Part shown: positions 44,218-53,289 of the stretch, piece by piece
Numbering within the stretch: the stretch's first letter is position 1
Layout: every line of letters starts with the position of its first letter
NCBI RefSeq assembly: GCF_001544535.1
Contig: NZ_FCON02000034.1
Location: 1 to 64,000 of the forward strand
Length of the DNA stretch: 64,000 bases
Reading direction: 5' to 3'
Source: Caballeronia choica
Lineage (GTDB): Bacteria > Pseudomonadota > Gammaproteobacteria > Burkholderiales > Burkholderiaceae
Made by a program: the position numbers and the translations under genes
The notes under the pieces: model-generated
What the model was told of the DNA's origin: nothing
The model's input: only the letters and a program-made list of their open reading frames with translations
Database searches by the model: none

Positions 44218-45135
44218 ATGTCCACCGCCTTTTCCCCCGCTTCCGGCATCCACGAGCCGTTGCGCCATTTCCGCAGCTTCGCGCGCAGCATCGGCCAGAT
44301 CGTGCTCCAGCGCAATGCCGCGACCGGCGCGCTGATCGTCGCCGCCTTGTGTGCGTTCAGCCCGCGCCTCGCCTGCGCGCTCGTGATCGGCGCGCTGACG
44401 GGCAACGTCATCGCCTACATCGTCGAGGACGCCGATTCGCCGACGATGCGCGATGACCTCTACGGCTTCAACGGCGCGCTCGCCGCGCTCGCGGCCTTCA
44501 CCTTCATCCGCGACGATTCGCAGGCGGGCGCCGTCGCGATCGTGTCGGCGATGCTCGCGACCGGTCTGTCGTTCAGGCTCGGCCAGGCATTGCAGCGCTG
44601 GCGTTTGCCGGCGTACTCGAGTCCCGCCATCCTCGTCACGTGGTGCTGGCTGCCGCTCTTCGCCGATCCCGCGTCCGGCGCGGCCAGCGTCGTGGGCAGC
44701 ACGCCGGTCGCGTGGCTCGAAGCCGTGCCCGCCGGGTTCGCGCCGATCGTGTTCGCGAGCGGGTCCGTCGCCGGCTTGCTGTTTCTCGCGGCGTTCCTTG
44801 CCGCGCGACCCGCGTGCGCGGCGTGGGCGCTGGCGGGCAGCACGCTCGGACTCGCGCTGCACGCGCTCGGCGGCGCGCCCGCTGTCATCCTCTTGAGCGG
44901 CGCATGCGGCTTCAACGCGACGCTCACCGCGCTCGCCTTGTCGGGAAAGGGCGTCAGGGTGGCGCTCACCGGCATCATCGTGACCGTGCTGATCGAGCGT
45001 ATCGCCGTCTGGCTCGGCATTCCGGCGCTGACCGCGCCTTTCGTCCTGGCATCGTGGGGCGTGCAGGCGCTCATGCAGCGCTTCGACGCGTCCGCCAACC
45101 CCGGAGATTCCCATGTCGTTCACCCATCGACCTGA
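44218..45135 (+). CDS. Urea transporter (UT family)
   Basis: This 305-residue channel-like transporter is built from two homologous halves. Each half carries the UT signature: GFNGALAALAAF in the first and GFNATLTALAL in the second, lining the urea pore. About ten hydrophobic segments are present. An upstream in-frame ATG at 44185 is possible, but ATG 44218 lies after AGGTCCGC. The last 23 bases overlap the aldolase gene. No urease gene is in the window. Confidence 0.82.
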   Translation: MSTAFSPASGIHEPLRHFRSFARSIGQIVLQRNAATGALIVAALCAFSPRLACALVIGALTGNVIAYIVEDADSPTMRDDLYGFNGALAALAAFTFIRDDSQAGAVAIVSAMLATGLSFRLGQALQRWRLPAYSSPAILVTWCWLPLFADPASGAASVVGSTPVAWLEAVPAGFAPIVFASGSVAGLLFLAAFLAARPACAAWALAGSTLGLALHALGGAPAVILLSGACGFNATLTALALSGKGVRVALTGIIVTVLIERIAVWLGIPALTAPFVLASWGVQALMQRFDASANPGDSHVVHPST

Positions 45136-45889
45136 GCGCCGCATTGCGGCAGCCGGTGCCGTCTCGGCCGCCGAACGCGCGGTGCGCACCGACCTCGCCG
45201 CCGCGTACCGGCTGGTCGCGAAGAACGGCTGGGACGATCTCGTCTACACGCACATCTCCGCGAGCGTCCCCGGCGAGCCGGGGCGCTTCCTGATCAATCC
45301 GTTCGGCCTTGCATTCGACGAAGTGTGTGCGTCGAATCTCGTCAAGATCGACATCGACGGCAACGTGATCGGCGAGAGCGAACACCCGGTCAACGCGACG
45401 GGCTTCGCGCTGCACGGCGCGGTCCATCGTGCGCGCGCCGATGCGATGTGCGTGATGCACCTGCACGTCGCGCAGGCGATCGCGGTGTCGGCGCAGCCGG
45501 ACGGGCTGCTGCCGGCCTCGCAGCACGCGATGCGCTTTCACGGGCACCTCGCGTATCACGATTACGAAGGCCTCGCGTTCTCGCCGGACGAAGGCACGCG
45601 CCTCGTCGCGAGCCTCGCCGACAAGCGCGCGATGCTGCTGCGCAATCACGGTCCGCTGACGCTCGGGCGCACGATCGCCGAGGCCTATGTGCTGATGGAC
45701 ATGCTCATCAAGGCATGCGACATTCAATTGCGCGCGCTGGCCGGCCAGACGCGGCTCACGGTGCCTTCGGCCGAAGTGGCCGAGCGCACGGCGCGCCAGC
45801 TTCACGACGACGACGCCATCGAAGGCGCGCTCGAATGGCCGGCGCTCTTGCGCAAGCTCGATCGGATCGACGCGTCGTATCGCGACTGA
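45113..45889 (+). CDS. Class II aldolase/adducin family protein
   Basis: This 258-residue protein has the zinc-dependent aldolase fold: LVAKNGWDDLVYTHISASVPGEPGRFLINPFGL at the start, metal-binding MHLHVAQA, the loop HGHLAYHDYEG and LLRNHGPLTLG. Members cleave or epimerise sugar phosphates or decarboxylate small acids. CCCGGAGATTCCC, inside the end of the urea transporter gene, serves as ribosome site. It is followed after 33 bp by a tautomerase, a pairing that suggests a small catabolic operon. Substrate unknown. Confidence 0.85.
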   Translation: MSFTHRPERRIAAAGAVSAAERAVRTDLAAAYRLVAKNGWDDLVYTHISASVPGEPGRFLINPFGLAFDEVCASNLVKIDIDGNVIGESEHPVNATGFALHGAVHRARADAMCVMHLHVAQAIAVSAQPDGLLPASQHAMRFHGHLAYHDYEGLAFSPDEGTRLVASLADKRAMLLRNHGPLTLGRTIAEAYVLMDMLIKACDIQLRALAGQTRLTVPSAEVAERTARQLHDDDAIEGALEWPALLRKLDRIDASYRD

Positions 45890-45922
45890 GCTTCTTCTTT
45901 CCAACCCTGACAGCGACACATC

Positions 45923-46108
45923 ATGCCGACTTTCAACATCCAGCTTTTCGAAGGCCGAACCCCCGAAGAGAAACGCAAGTTCGTCGAGGCAATCACGCGC
46001 ACGACTTGCGAAACGCTCGGCTGTGCGCCGGGCTCGGTCGACATCATCCTGACCGACGTCAAGCGCGAGAACTGGGCGACGGCCGGCAAGCTCTGGTCCG
46101 ACGAGTAA
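45923..46108 (+). CDS. 4-oxalocrotonate tautomerase family protein
   Basis: At 61 residues this is the usual length of the family. After Met removal the catalytic Pro1 is exposed (PTFNIQLFEGRTPEEKRKFVEAI). The C-terminal half VDIILTDVKRENWATAGK corresponds to the second strand and the closing turn. These enzymes interconvert keto and enol acids; others in the family hydrate or dehalogenate. It is encoded just after the class II aldolase, likely in the same transcript, and converges with the NCS2 permease gene. Confidence 0.88.
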   Translation: MPTFNIQLFEGRTPEEKRKFVEAITRTTCETLGCAPGSVDIILTDVKRENWATAGKLWSDE

Positions 46109-46129
46109 GTCTCACGGAACCCGGGCGGC

Positions 46130-47500
46130 TCACTCGTCGTGCTGACCGGTGCGCAGGCTCATCGGAATGTCCTCGGCGAGTTGTCGCTCCACTTCCTCGG
46201 CGGTCTCGCTGCGATTGAAGAACGCGTTGAGCCCGATCGCGAAAATCGCTGCGAGCGTGATGCCGCTGTGCGTGAGCGGCGCGGCCCATGACGGAATCTG
46301 GTGGAAGAAAGTCGGCGCGGCGAGCGGAATCGAGCCGACGCCGAGACTGATCGCCACGATCAGCAGGTTGTTCTTGCTCTCGTAGTTCACCTTGCTGAGT
46401 ATCTTCACGCCCGTCGCGGCGACCATCCCGAACATTGCGATTCCGGCGCCGCCGAGCACCACCACGGGAATCGACGCGATGAAGTTCGACAGCTTCGGCA
46501 AGAGTCCGAGCAGCATCAGCAGCACGCCCGACACGACCACGACCCAGCGGCTCCGCACGCCCGTGATGCCGACGAGCCCGATGTTCTGCGAAAACGACGA
46601 GTGCGGAAACGTGTTGAAGATGCCGCCGATCAGCGTGCCGAGGCCGTCGGTGCGCAGGCCCCGCGAGGCGTCGTCGCGCGAGACGGGGCGCCGCGCGAGA
46701 TCGCCGAGCGCGAGGAACATGCCGAGCGATTCGACCATGATGACCACCATCACGAGACACAGCGACGCGATCGCGGCGATGTCGAAGGTCGGCATGCCGA
46801 ACGCGAACGGGCGCACCGGTGCGAACCACGCGGCTTGTCCGATGCCGGAAAAATCGACGAAGCCCATCGGCAGCGCGATCAGAAAGCCGATCACCATGCC
46901 GAGCAGCACCGAGATGTTGGCGAGAAAGCCCTTGAGGTACTTGTTGATCACGAGGATCGCGAGCAGCACGACTACTGCGATCAGCAGGTTGCGCGGGTCG
47001 CCGAAGGTCGGCGATCCACGCCCGCCGCCCGCCCAGTTGATCGCGACGGGAAACAACGTGAAGCCGATCGTAAGGATGATGGTGCCGGTGACGATCGGCG
47101 GAAAGAAGCGCATCAGCCGCCCGAAGAACGGCGCAATGAGGATCGCGAACACGCCGGCCGCCATCGTCGCACCGAAGATGCCAGTGAGGCCCGCGCCGGA
47201 GTTCGCCATCGCGACCATCGGTCCGACGGGCGCGAAGCTCACGCCCATGATGACGGGCAGCCGGATGCCGAACTTCCAGATGCCGATGCATTGGATCAGC
47301 GTGACGAGGCCGCAGGCGAACAGGTCGGAACTGATCAGGAACGCGACCTGATCCTTCGGCAGCTTGAGCGCCGCGCCGATGATGAGCGGCACCGCGATCG
47401 CGCCCGCATACATCACGAGCACGTGCTGGATGCCGACCGCCAGCATTTGTCCGAAAGGCAGGACCTCGTCAACGGGATGCGTCGATGCAACCATGTTCAC
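46130..47500 (-). CDS. NCS2/NAT-family nucleobase (xanthine/urate) permease
   Basis: This 456-residue carrier has 12-14 helices. The NAT signature region is FPHSSFSQNIGLVGITGVRSR, with the QN pair and the downstream Arg typical of xanthine or urate permeases rather than uracil ones. It is proton-coupled and located in the inner membrane. It converges with the tautomerase gene (21 bp apart). Together with the urea transporter it hints at purine breakdown, but no uricase or allantoin genes are near. Confidence 0.87.
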   Translation of the reverse strand: MNMVASTHPVDEVLPFGQMLAVGIQHVLVMYAGAIAVPLIIGAALKLPKDQVAFLISSDLFACGLVTLIQCIGIWKFGIRLPVIMGVSFAPVGPMVAMANSGAGLTGIFGATMAAGVFAILIAPFFGRLMRFFPPIVTGTIILTIGFTLFPVAINWAGGGRGSPTFGDPRNLLIAVVVLLAILVINKYLKGFLANISVLLGMVIGFLIALPMGFVDFSGIGQAAWFAPVRPFAFGMPTFDIAAIASLCLVMVVIMVESLGMFLALGDLARRPVSRDDASRGLRTDGLGTLIGGIFNTFPHSSFSQNIGLVGITGVRSRWVVVVSGVLLMLLGLLPKLSNFIASIPVVVLGGAGIAMFGMVAATGVKILSKVNYESKNNLLIVAISLGVGSIPLAAPTFFHQIPSWAAPLTHSGITLAAIFAIGLNAFFNRSETAEEVERQLAEDIPMSLRTGQHDE

Positions 47501-47614
47501 TCCAGGTGCGGACAGGGCGACGTGCTCTGACCTGGGCCGAGTATCACATCGAAGGGCGCTGGAAAAATATTGCGGGGGTGATGTGCGGGATAGCGGATGT
47601 CGGCCCGCAGTGCA

Positions 47615-48730
47615 TCATTTGGCGAGTTCGTAGGCGGTGCTGCGGCCGCCGCCCTGGGCACGCCGCAGCACGCCGAGCGCGATCAGTTCGTTGATGTCGC
47701 GCAGCGCGGTATCGGCGGAGCATTTGGTGATGGCTGCCCACTTGCTGCTTGTAAGCTTGCCGTCGAAACCGTCGAGCAGGCGGTTGAGGAGCTTCACTTG
47801 CCGCTCGTTCAATGGCGTGCCGGCGACGCGTTGCCAGAAGCGCGTCCTGGCGAGCACGGCATCGAGCGCGTGATGCGCGGTGTCCACCGCGCGCCGCAGG
47901 TTGTCGAGAAACCACGCGAGCCACGCCGTGACATCGAGCGAGCCTTTTTGCGTGCGTTCGAGGATCTCGTAGTACTCGCGCCGTTCGCGCTGGATTTGCG
48001 CCGAGAGGCTGTAGAAGCGTTGCGGGCTCTGGTCGGCGCGCGCGAGCAGAAGATCGCCGAGCGCGCGGGCGATGCGGCCGTTGCCGTCGTCGAACGGGTG
48101 GACCGTGACGAACCACAGATGCGCGAGCCCTGCCTTGAGAACCGGATGATCGTCGCGACTCTGGTTGACCCACGCGATCAGGCGCGCCATCTCGGCGTCG
48201 AGCCGCGCGGCGGGCGGCGCTTCGAAGTGCACAAGCTGACGCCCGAGCGGTCCGGAGACGACCTGCATCGGACCGTTCGCATCGTCGCGGAAACCGGCGA
48301 CGCGGATGCGTGAAAGCCCGCTGTAGCCGGTTGGAAAGAGCGCGGCATGCCAGCCCCAGAGCCGCTGATCGGTGAGTGCGTCTTCGCAGCGCAGGGTGGC
48401 GTCGAGCACCATCTCGACGACGCCTTCAACGTGCCGATCCGCCGGCGCGAGCGCGCCGATATCGACGCCCAGCCGCCGCGCGATCGAAGAACGCACGGAC
48501 GCCGGATTGAGCTTCTCGCCTTCGATCTCGCTGGTCTTGAGGACGTCTTCGGTCAGCGCCAGAAGGCTGGCCTGATCGCGCAACGCGAAGCCGACGTCGG
48601 CCAGCCGCCCGAGCAAAAGACCCTGTGCGCGCGTGACATCGGCGAGCGGCGCCGAGAGCGCCAGGAGGTCGTAATGCCAGTTCGGCCAGTCGGGGGACTG
48701 CCAGATATACAGCCAATCTCCGCTTTCCAT
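47615..48730 (-). CDS. Fic family protein (AMP transferase) with C-terminal winged helix
   Basis: This 371-residue protein has an N-terminal Fic-N/DUF4172-like domain with inhibitory helix motif TSEIEG (66-71, [ST]xxxE[GN]), the Fic core HPFDDGNGRIAR at 211-222 with catalytic His211, and a C-terminal DNA-binding winged helix (NERQVKLLNRLLDG...ITKCSADTALRDINELIALGVL). Fic enzymes transfer AMP to Thr or Tyr hydroxyls. The inhibitory helix is in the same chain, so no separate antitoxin is needed. No Shine-Dalgarno is visible and the predicted transcription start falls at or near the ATG. The upstream palindromes and the wHTH suggest autoregulation. Confidence 0.9.
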   Translation of the reverse strand: MESGDWLYIWQSPDWPNWHYDLLALSAPLADVTRAQGLLLGRLADVGFALRDQASLLALTEDVLKTSEIEGEKLNPASVRSSIARRLGVDIGALAPADRHVEGVVEMVLDATLRCEDALTDQRLWGWHAALFPTGYSGLSRIRVAGFRDDANGPMQVVSGPLGRQLVHFEAPPAARLDAEMARLIAWVNQSRDDHPVLKAGLAHLWFVTVHPFDDGNGRIARALGDLLLARADQSPQRFYSLSAQIQRERREYYEILERTQKGSLDVTAWLAWFLDNLRRAVDTAHHALDAVLARTRFWQRVAGTPLNERQVKLLNRLLDGFDGKLTSSKWAAITKCSADTALRDINELIALGVLRRAQGGGRSTAYELAK

Positions 48731-48797
48731 GCGGAGATTGTGCGGCGTATTCTCCGCAAAGGCAAGCCTATTCGCCGCAAATCATGCGGCGAATAGG
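48731..48797 (-). promoter_or_regulatory. fic promoter with two nested palindromes
   Basis: On the minus strand TTGCCT (48765-48760), 17 bases and CACAAT (48742-48737) place the start at about the A of the ATG. GCGGAGA/TCTCCGC (48731-48757) straddles the -10 box. A perfect 13-bp palindrome CCTATTCGCCGCA-AATCA-TGCGGCGAATAGG lies just upstream (48767-48797), and its half-site word CGCCGCA recurs at 48807-48813. Confidence 0.65.
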
Positions 48798-48821
48798 CCG
48801 GTCAATCGCCGCAAAAGCGGA

Positions 48822-50996
48822 TCAGACCGCCTTCTTCGCGATCAGCCGGAACTTGTGCAGCAACGGCTCGGTGTAGCCGCTCGGCTGCGTGAGCCCTTCG
48901 AACACGAGCGCGGAAGCCGCCTTGAACGCAAGCGACGAATCGAAGCCCGGCGCCATTGGCTGGTAGTACGGATCGGCGGCATTCTGCTCGTCGACGACGA
49001 CCGCCATGCGCTCCAGCGTCTCGCGCACCAGTTCCGGCGTGACGACGCCGTGACGCAGCCAGTTCGCGATGTGCTGGCTGGAGATGCGCAGCGTCGCGCG
49101 GTCTTCCATCAGGCCGACGTTGTGGATGTCCGGCACCTTCGAACAGCCGACGCCCTGGTCGATCCACCGCACCACGTAGCCGAGGATGCCCTGCGCATTG
49201 TTCTCGACTTCGCTGCGGCGCTCGTCGTCGCTCCACGCCGCTTTTGCGACCACCGGAATTGTCAGCAGGCTGTCGAGCAGTTCATCGCGCACGGTGTTGT
49301 AGTCGATGCTTTCCATCTCTTCCTGCACCGATTGCACGTCGACCTGGTGATAGTGCAGCGCGTGCAGCGTCGCGGCCGTCGGCGAGGGCACCCACGCGGT
49401 GTTGGCGCCCGCCTTCGGATGCGCGACCTTCTGTTCGAGCATCGCATGCATCAGGTCGGGCATCGCCCACATGCCCTTGCCGATCTGCGCGCGCCCGCGC
49501 AGCGACGTGTTCAACCCGACGAGCACGTTGTTGCGCTCATACGCCTTGATCCACGCCGACGACTTCATGTCGCCCTTCCTCATCATCGGGCCGGCTTCCA
49601 TCGACGAATGCATTTCGTCGCCAGTGCGATCGAGGAAGCCCGTGTTGATGAACGCCACCCGCGCCGATGCTGCCGCGATGCACGCCTTCAGGTTGACGCT
49701 CGTCCTGCGCTCCTCGTCCATGATGCCCATCTTGATCGTGTGGCGCGGCAGGCCGAGGAGGTCTTCGACGCGCGTGAACAGCTCGTCGGCGAACGCGACT
49801 TCGGCCGGGCCGTGCATCTTCGGCTTGACGATGTAGATGGAGCCGGTGCGCGAGTTGAGCTTCCTCTGCAGGTCGTGCAGCGAGCCGAGCGTGGTCATCA
49901 CCGCATCGAGGATGCCTTCGGGAATCTCGTTGCCGTCGCGGTCGAGCACGGCGGGGTTGGTCATCAAATGGCCGACATTGCGGATGAACAACAGCGACCG
50001 GCCGTGCAGCTTCAACGTGCCGCCGTTGGGCGTCGCGTATTCGCGATCGGGGTTCATCTTGCGCGTGAACGTCTTGCCGCCCTTCGTGACTTCTTCCGCG
50101 AGATCGCCCTTCATCAGGCCGAGCCAGTTCTTGTAGAGCTGGACCTTGTCGTCGGCGTCGACGGCCGCGACCGAATCCTCGCAGTCGATGATCGTGCTCA
50201 CGGCCGCTTCGATCAGCACGTCCTTCACGTGGGCCGCGTCGGTCTTGCCGATGGCGTCGCTGGCGTCGATCTGGATTTCGAAGTGCAGGTCGTTATGCTT
50301 GAGCAGGACCGCTGTCGGCGCGCTCGCCTCGCCGTGGAAGCCTGCGAGTTGTTCGGGATTGGCAAGACCCGTCGGGCCGTCTTTCAGCGTGACGACGAGG
50401 CGGCCCTGTTCGATGCTGTAGCGGGTCGCGTCGGCATGCGAGCCGTCGGCGAGCGGCGCGTTGTCGTCGAGAAACGCGCGGGCGCGGGCGATCACCGCCG
50501 CGCCGCGCTTCGGATTGAACGCGGCGGTCTTTTCGGCGCCGTCGGTGTCAGGGATCGCGTCGGTGCCGTAGAGCGCGTCGTAGAGGCTGCCCCAGCGCGC
50601 GTTCGCGGCGTTGAGCGCATAACGCAGGTTCGAGAGCGGCACGACGAGTTGCGGCCCGGCCTGCTCGGCAATCTCGCGGTCGACGTTCGACGTGGTCGCA
50701 TGTACGTTTGCGGGCACCGGCACGATGTAGCCGATGCTTTCCAGAAACTTGCGATACGCGCGCACGTCGCCCACCGGACCCGGATTCGCGCGATGCCAGT
50801 TGTCGAGTTCGGTCTGGAGCCGGTCGCGCTCGGCGAGCAGCGCGCGGTTTTTCGGCGCGAGGTCGTGCACGAGCGCGTCGAACCCTTTCCAGAAGGCGGC
50901 GCTGTCGACGCCCGTGCCGGGCAGGGCTTCGTCGTCGACAAACTGCTTCAGGTTCCTGGCGACCTGCAATCCTTCCTGCTTGATGACTTCATTCAT
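48822..50996 (-). CDS. glcB: Malate synthase G
   Basis: This 724-residue enzyme matches the 723 residues of E. coli GlcB. It condenses glyoxylate with acetyl-CoA to malate. Visible are [19 protein letters not shown] (substrate Arg), [31 protein letters not shown] (given in outline), [18 protein letters not shown] with the metal Glu, and [14 protein letters not shown]. The N-terminal residues before the core ([24 protein letters not shown]) are the G-type cap. ATG 50996 follows CAGGGAGCCCCCA. It is a monocistronic gene; isocitrate lyase is not nearby. Confidence 0.95.
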   Translation of the reverse strand: MNEVIKQEGLQVARNLKQFVDDEALPGTGVDSAAFWKGFDALVHDLAPKNRALLAERDRLQTELDNWHRANPGPVGDVRAYRKFLESIGYIVPVPANVHATTSNVDREIAEQAGPQLVVPLSNLRYALNAANARWGSLYDALYGTDAIPDTDGAEKTAAFNPKRGAAVIARARAFLDDNAPLADGSHADATRYSIEQGRLVVTLKDGPTGLANPEQLAGFHGEASAPTAVLLKHNDLHFEIQIDASDAIGKTDAAHVKDVLIEAAVSTIIDCEDSVAAVDADDKVQLYKNWLGLMKGDLAEEVTKGGKTFTRKMNPDREYATPNGGTLKLHGRSLLFIRNVGHLMTNPAVLDRDGNEIPEGILDAVMTTLGSLHDLQRKLNSRTGSIYIVKPKMHGPAEVAFADELFTRVEDLLGLPRHTIKMGIMDEERRTSVNLKACIAAASARVAFINTGFLDRTGDEMHSSMEAGPMMRKGDMKSSAWIKAYERNNVLVGLNTSLRGRAQIGKGMWAMPDLMHAMLEQKVAHPKAGANTAWVPSPTAATLHALHYHQVDVQSVQEEMESIDYNTVRDELLDSLLTIPVVAKAAWSDDERRSEVENNAQGILGYVVRWIDQGVGCSKVPDIHNVGLMEDRATLRISSQHIANWLRHGVVTPELVRETLERMAVVVDEQNAADPYYQPMAPGFDSSLAFKAASALVFEGLTQPSGYTEPLLHKFRLIAKKAV

Positions 50997-51130
50997 TGGG
51001 GGCTCCCTGGGGCTTGGCTGATGGCAATTCTGTTCTTCGGCACATCTTTGGAAAGCGGGCGTGTGCTCGTGACCTGATTTTATCGCTTCTTCGGCGGGTT
51101 CCATCGAGTGGCGCGGCGCGGCGCCGGCCT

Positions 51131-51622
51131 TCAGCCTCGAATCGTCTCGACAAAAAGACGCGCGACGGCTTCGAGCCCCTTGCGGTCTTCGTCGTCGAAG
51201 CGTGCGAGCTTCGGGCTGTCGAGGTCGAGCACGCCGATCAGTTCGCCAGCGGAGAGCACCAACGGGATGACGATTTCGGAACGCGAGGCGGCGTCGCACG
51301 CGATGTGGTCCGGGAACGCGTGGACGTCCGGCACGACCTGCGTCTGGCGCGTTTCGGCGGCGCGGCCGCACACGCCGCGTCCGATCGCGATGCGCACGCA
51401 CGCGGGCTTGCCCTGGAACGGCCCGACGACGAGTTCTCCATCGGTCAGGAAATAGAAGCCGGCCCAGTTCAGGTCCGGCAGCGAGTGATAGAGGAGGGCG
51501 GCGAGGTTCGCGGCGTTCGCGACGCGGTTCGTTTCACCGGCGAGGAGTGCGCGGGCCTGCTGGGCGAGTTCGTCGTAGAACTCGGCCTTCGGAAGCGTGG
51601 CGGAGACGGTGGCTTCGAACAT
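51131..51622 (-). CDS. Free methionine-R-sulfoxide reductase (GAF domain)
   Basis: This 163-residue single GAF domain is the length of fRMsr enzymes. The three conserved Cys are in [19 protein letters not shown] and [29 protein letters not shown] at the start and [14 protein letters not shown] at the end frame the fold. It reduces free Met-R-sulfoxide with thioredoxin. The ribosome site is weak, and the M at 51622 begins the recognisable fold. Single gene downstream of, and in line with, the toxin/immunity pair. Confidence 0.87.
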   Translation of the reverse strand: MFEATVSATLPKAEFYDELAQQARALLAGETNRVANAANLAALLYHSLPDLNWAGFYFLTDGELVVGPFQGKPACVRIAIGRGVCGRAAETRQTQVVPDVHAFPDHIACDAASRSEIVIPLVLSAGELIGVLDLDSPKLARFDDEDRKGLEAVARLFVETIRG

Positions 51623-51851
51623 TGACGGGGTCCATCGGGTCGGTTGCGTGCGTGGCGCGGGCCTGGGCTGGCCGGCAACGCACGGGAACTGGACATGATA
51701 CGTCGATGGCACCGGGGTTGCACGCCGGGGCGCTGGCTTCGACTCGGTTCGAGTGCGATATTTCCTGGCGGCGTCCGTGCGCATCGGGGCACGGGCCGTG
51801 TCTTCATGGCAAGAGCGCGCTGCCGCGTTTCGCGGCGTTTCACTCAAAGGC

Positions 51852-52226
51852 TTACGTGGCTTCGATCTTGATCGAGTCGAACTCAACAGCGATTTCCGCG
51901 CCGACCGTCGAAAATACATAAGCGACGTGATCGCCGCGCTGTTTCCCAAAATGGGCGGATTTGTTCAGCATCCTTAGCGCATTGGGATACGCGTCATGTC
52001 CAGGCTTCAATGTCTCGATGGAATTGACGATGTTCAGCAACCCACCATCCTCGATGGAGGCGCGCGTGACGCCGCGGAAAGTAACCGTTGCGCGGCGGGT
52101 GCCGTCATGAAGTCCGAGCGTAAGTGTATTCGGCGTGCTTGCTCCTCCCTCCTTTTCGGTTGCGATGATGTCGATATACCAATCATGGAAGTGGCCGAAC
52201 TGTTTTAGCGTGTCCGTGATCGTCAT
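51852..52226 (-). CDS. Putative immunity protein (124 residues), partner of the toxin-like gene
   Basis: This soluble small protein of mostly beta structure has MTITDTLKQFGHFHDWYIDI, then LTLGLHDGTRRATVTFRGV and AYVFSTVGAEIAVEFDSIK. It starts 9 bases after the stop of the toxin-like gene and is read in the same direction, the classic order for a polymorphic toxin and its immunity protein. The opening FHDWYID is a feature of several immunity-like families (recollection). No other function suggested. Base composition is less GC-rich than the surrounding genes. Confidence 0.6.
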   Translation of the reverse strand: MTITDTLKQFGHFHDWYIDIIATEKEGGASTPNTLTLGLHDGTRRATVTFRGVTRASIEDGGLLNIVNSIETLKPGHDAYPNALRMLNKSAHFGKQRGDHVAYVFSTVGAEIAVEFDSIKIEAT

Positions 52227-52235
52227 GGATGCGTC

Positions 52236-53090
52236 CTATGGAAGTATGGAAACGGGCCAGCCGTGGTCGCGGCCATTGTCGTCCCAGTTATGCGCGTGCG
52301 GATTCGGTTGTCCGTGATGGTCATCAAAATCAATGTCCACCACAGGCGCGCCGTCTCGACCATACATCCGCCATTGCTTCTTCTTGCCCGGGGCGTTCTC
52401 GACCCACGTACCCGCGGGACCGTCGAAGGGGATGCCCGCAAGTTCCATTGCGTCTTCAGACGGCGCTTCATCGTCATACTCGAACGGTTGCGCGCTGCCA
52501 AACGGTGACGGCGCGACGCCAGACGCGTCCGGGTATTTGTCTGTCCATCCTGCCGCCTGAAACATTGCGTCGATCACGGGCGACACGCCTGCCATGCGCG
52601 TCATGAACTCGGCGTTGACTTCGTCCATCATCGCGTTGGTATCCGCCCATGTGGGTCGCTCGGCATTCATCCGCTCAAGTTGCGCGAGATATCGATCCTT
52701 GAACGACGTGACAGGCGCCGCTTCTTCCGCGGCATTCAGCGATGATGCCTTGCGCCGCGCCGGGTCGATGTAACCGCCCGATACGGGCAGATTTTGCTGA
52801 ACCACATACACGGCGCCTTGCCGCACGGTCCTAGCGAGCTCCGCGAGTGTCTCGCGGGCGTTGCGGGTGCGATGCCACGGAAACGACTTGCTCATAAAGG
52901 CTTGCACCCGTGCAACCAGTTCTGCGTTTCGTTCCCAAACGTCAAGGTAAGCCGCATCAAACATCTCGCGGCCCTTCTCAATGGCTTGGTGCTGTTCGTT
53001 GGCCCTCCACGAGGGCCAATCCGGATCGAAATCACGCCGCAGACGAAGCATGTAGCGATACCCTCGATACCGGATGAATTCGGTCCCCAT
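52236..53090 (-). CDS. Putative polymorphic-toxin-type protein, 284 residues
   Basis: The start (ATG 53090) follows ACAGGAGGACACAACGA. Residues 1-200 are a mostly helical N-terminal part (MGTEFIRYRGYRYMLRLRRD...) without a recognised domain. Residues ~221-284 form a small C-terminal module (GTWVENAPGKKKQWRMYGRD, then DIDFDDHHGQPNPHAHNW) with clustered His, Asp and Trp, as in C-terminal modules of secreted polymorphic toxins. With the adjacent small gene it forms a toxin/immunity-like pair. No VgrG, PAAR or Rhs part is present, so the delivery route is unknown. Lower GC suggests transfer. Confidence 0.6.
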   Translation of the reverse strand: MGTEFIRYRGYRYMLRLRRDFDPDWPSWRANEQHQAIEKGREMFDAAYLDVWERNAELVARVQAFMSKSFPWHRTRNARETLAELARTVRQGAVYVVQQNLPVSGGYIDPARRKASSLNAAEEAAPVTSFKDRYLAQLERMNAERPTWADTNAMMDEVNAEFMTRMAGVSPVIDAMFQAAGWTDKYPDASGVAPSPFGSAQPFEYDDEAPSEDAMELAGIPFDGPAGTWVENAPGKKKQWRMYGRDGAPVVDIDFDDHHGQPNPHAHNWDDNGRDHGWPVSILP

Positions 53091-53236
53091 TCGTTGTGTC
53101 CTCCTGTTGTGTGGGGACGAATGTAGTCCCTTCCGCGAGCGGAACATCTCATAAAGCGCTGCGCGAGGGAGGACAGCGTGGCGCGATCGGGTCATGCCGA
53201 TGAATTTTTGTCGAGGATTTCTGCATGCGCCCCAAA

Positions 53237-53266
53237 GAAAAAACGGCGAGCCGCAAGGCTCGCCGT
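53237..53266 (-). terminator. Rho-independent terminator of the PaoABC operon
   Basis: On the minus strand a perfect 10-bp stem ACGGCGAGCC/GGCTCGCCGT (53266-53257 with 53252-53243) has a four-base loop and is followed by TTTTTTCTTTGG. It lies 24 bases beyond the paoC stop codon. Confidence 0.88.
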
Positions 53267-53289
53267 AGCGTGACAAACCACGAATCGCT

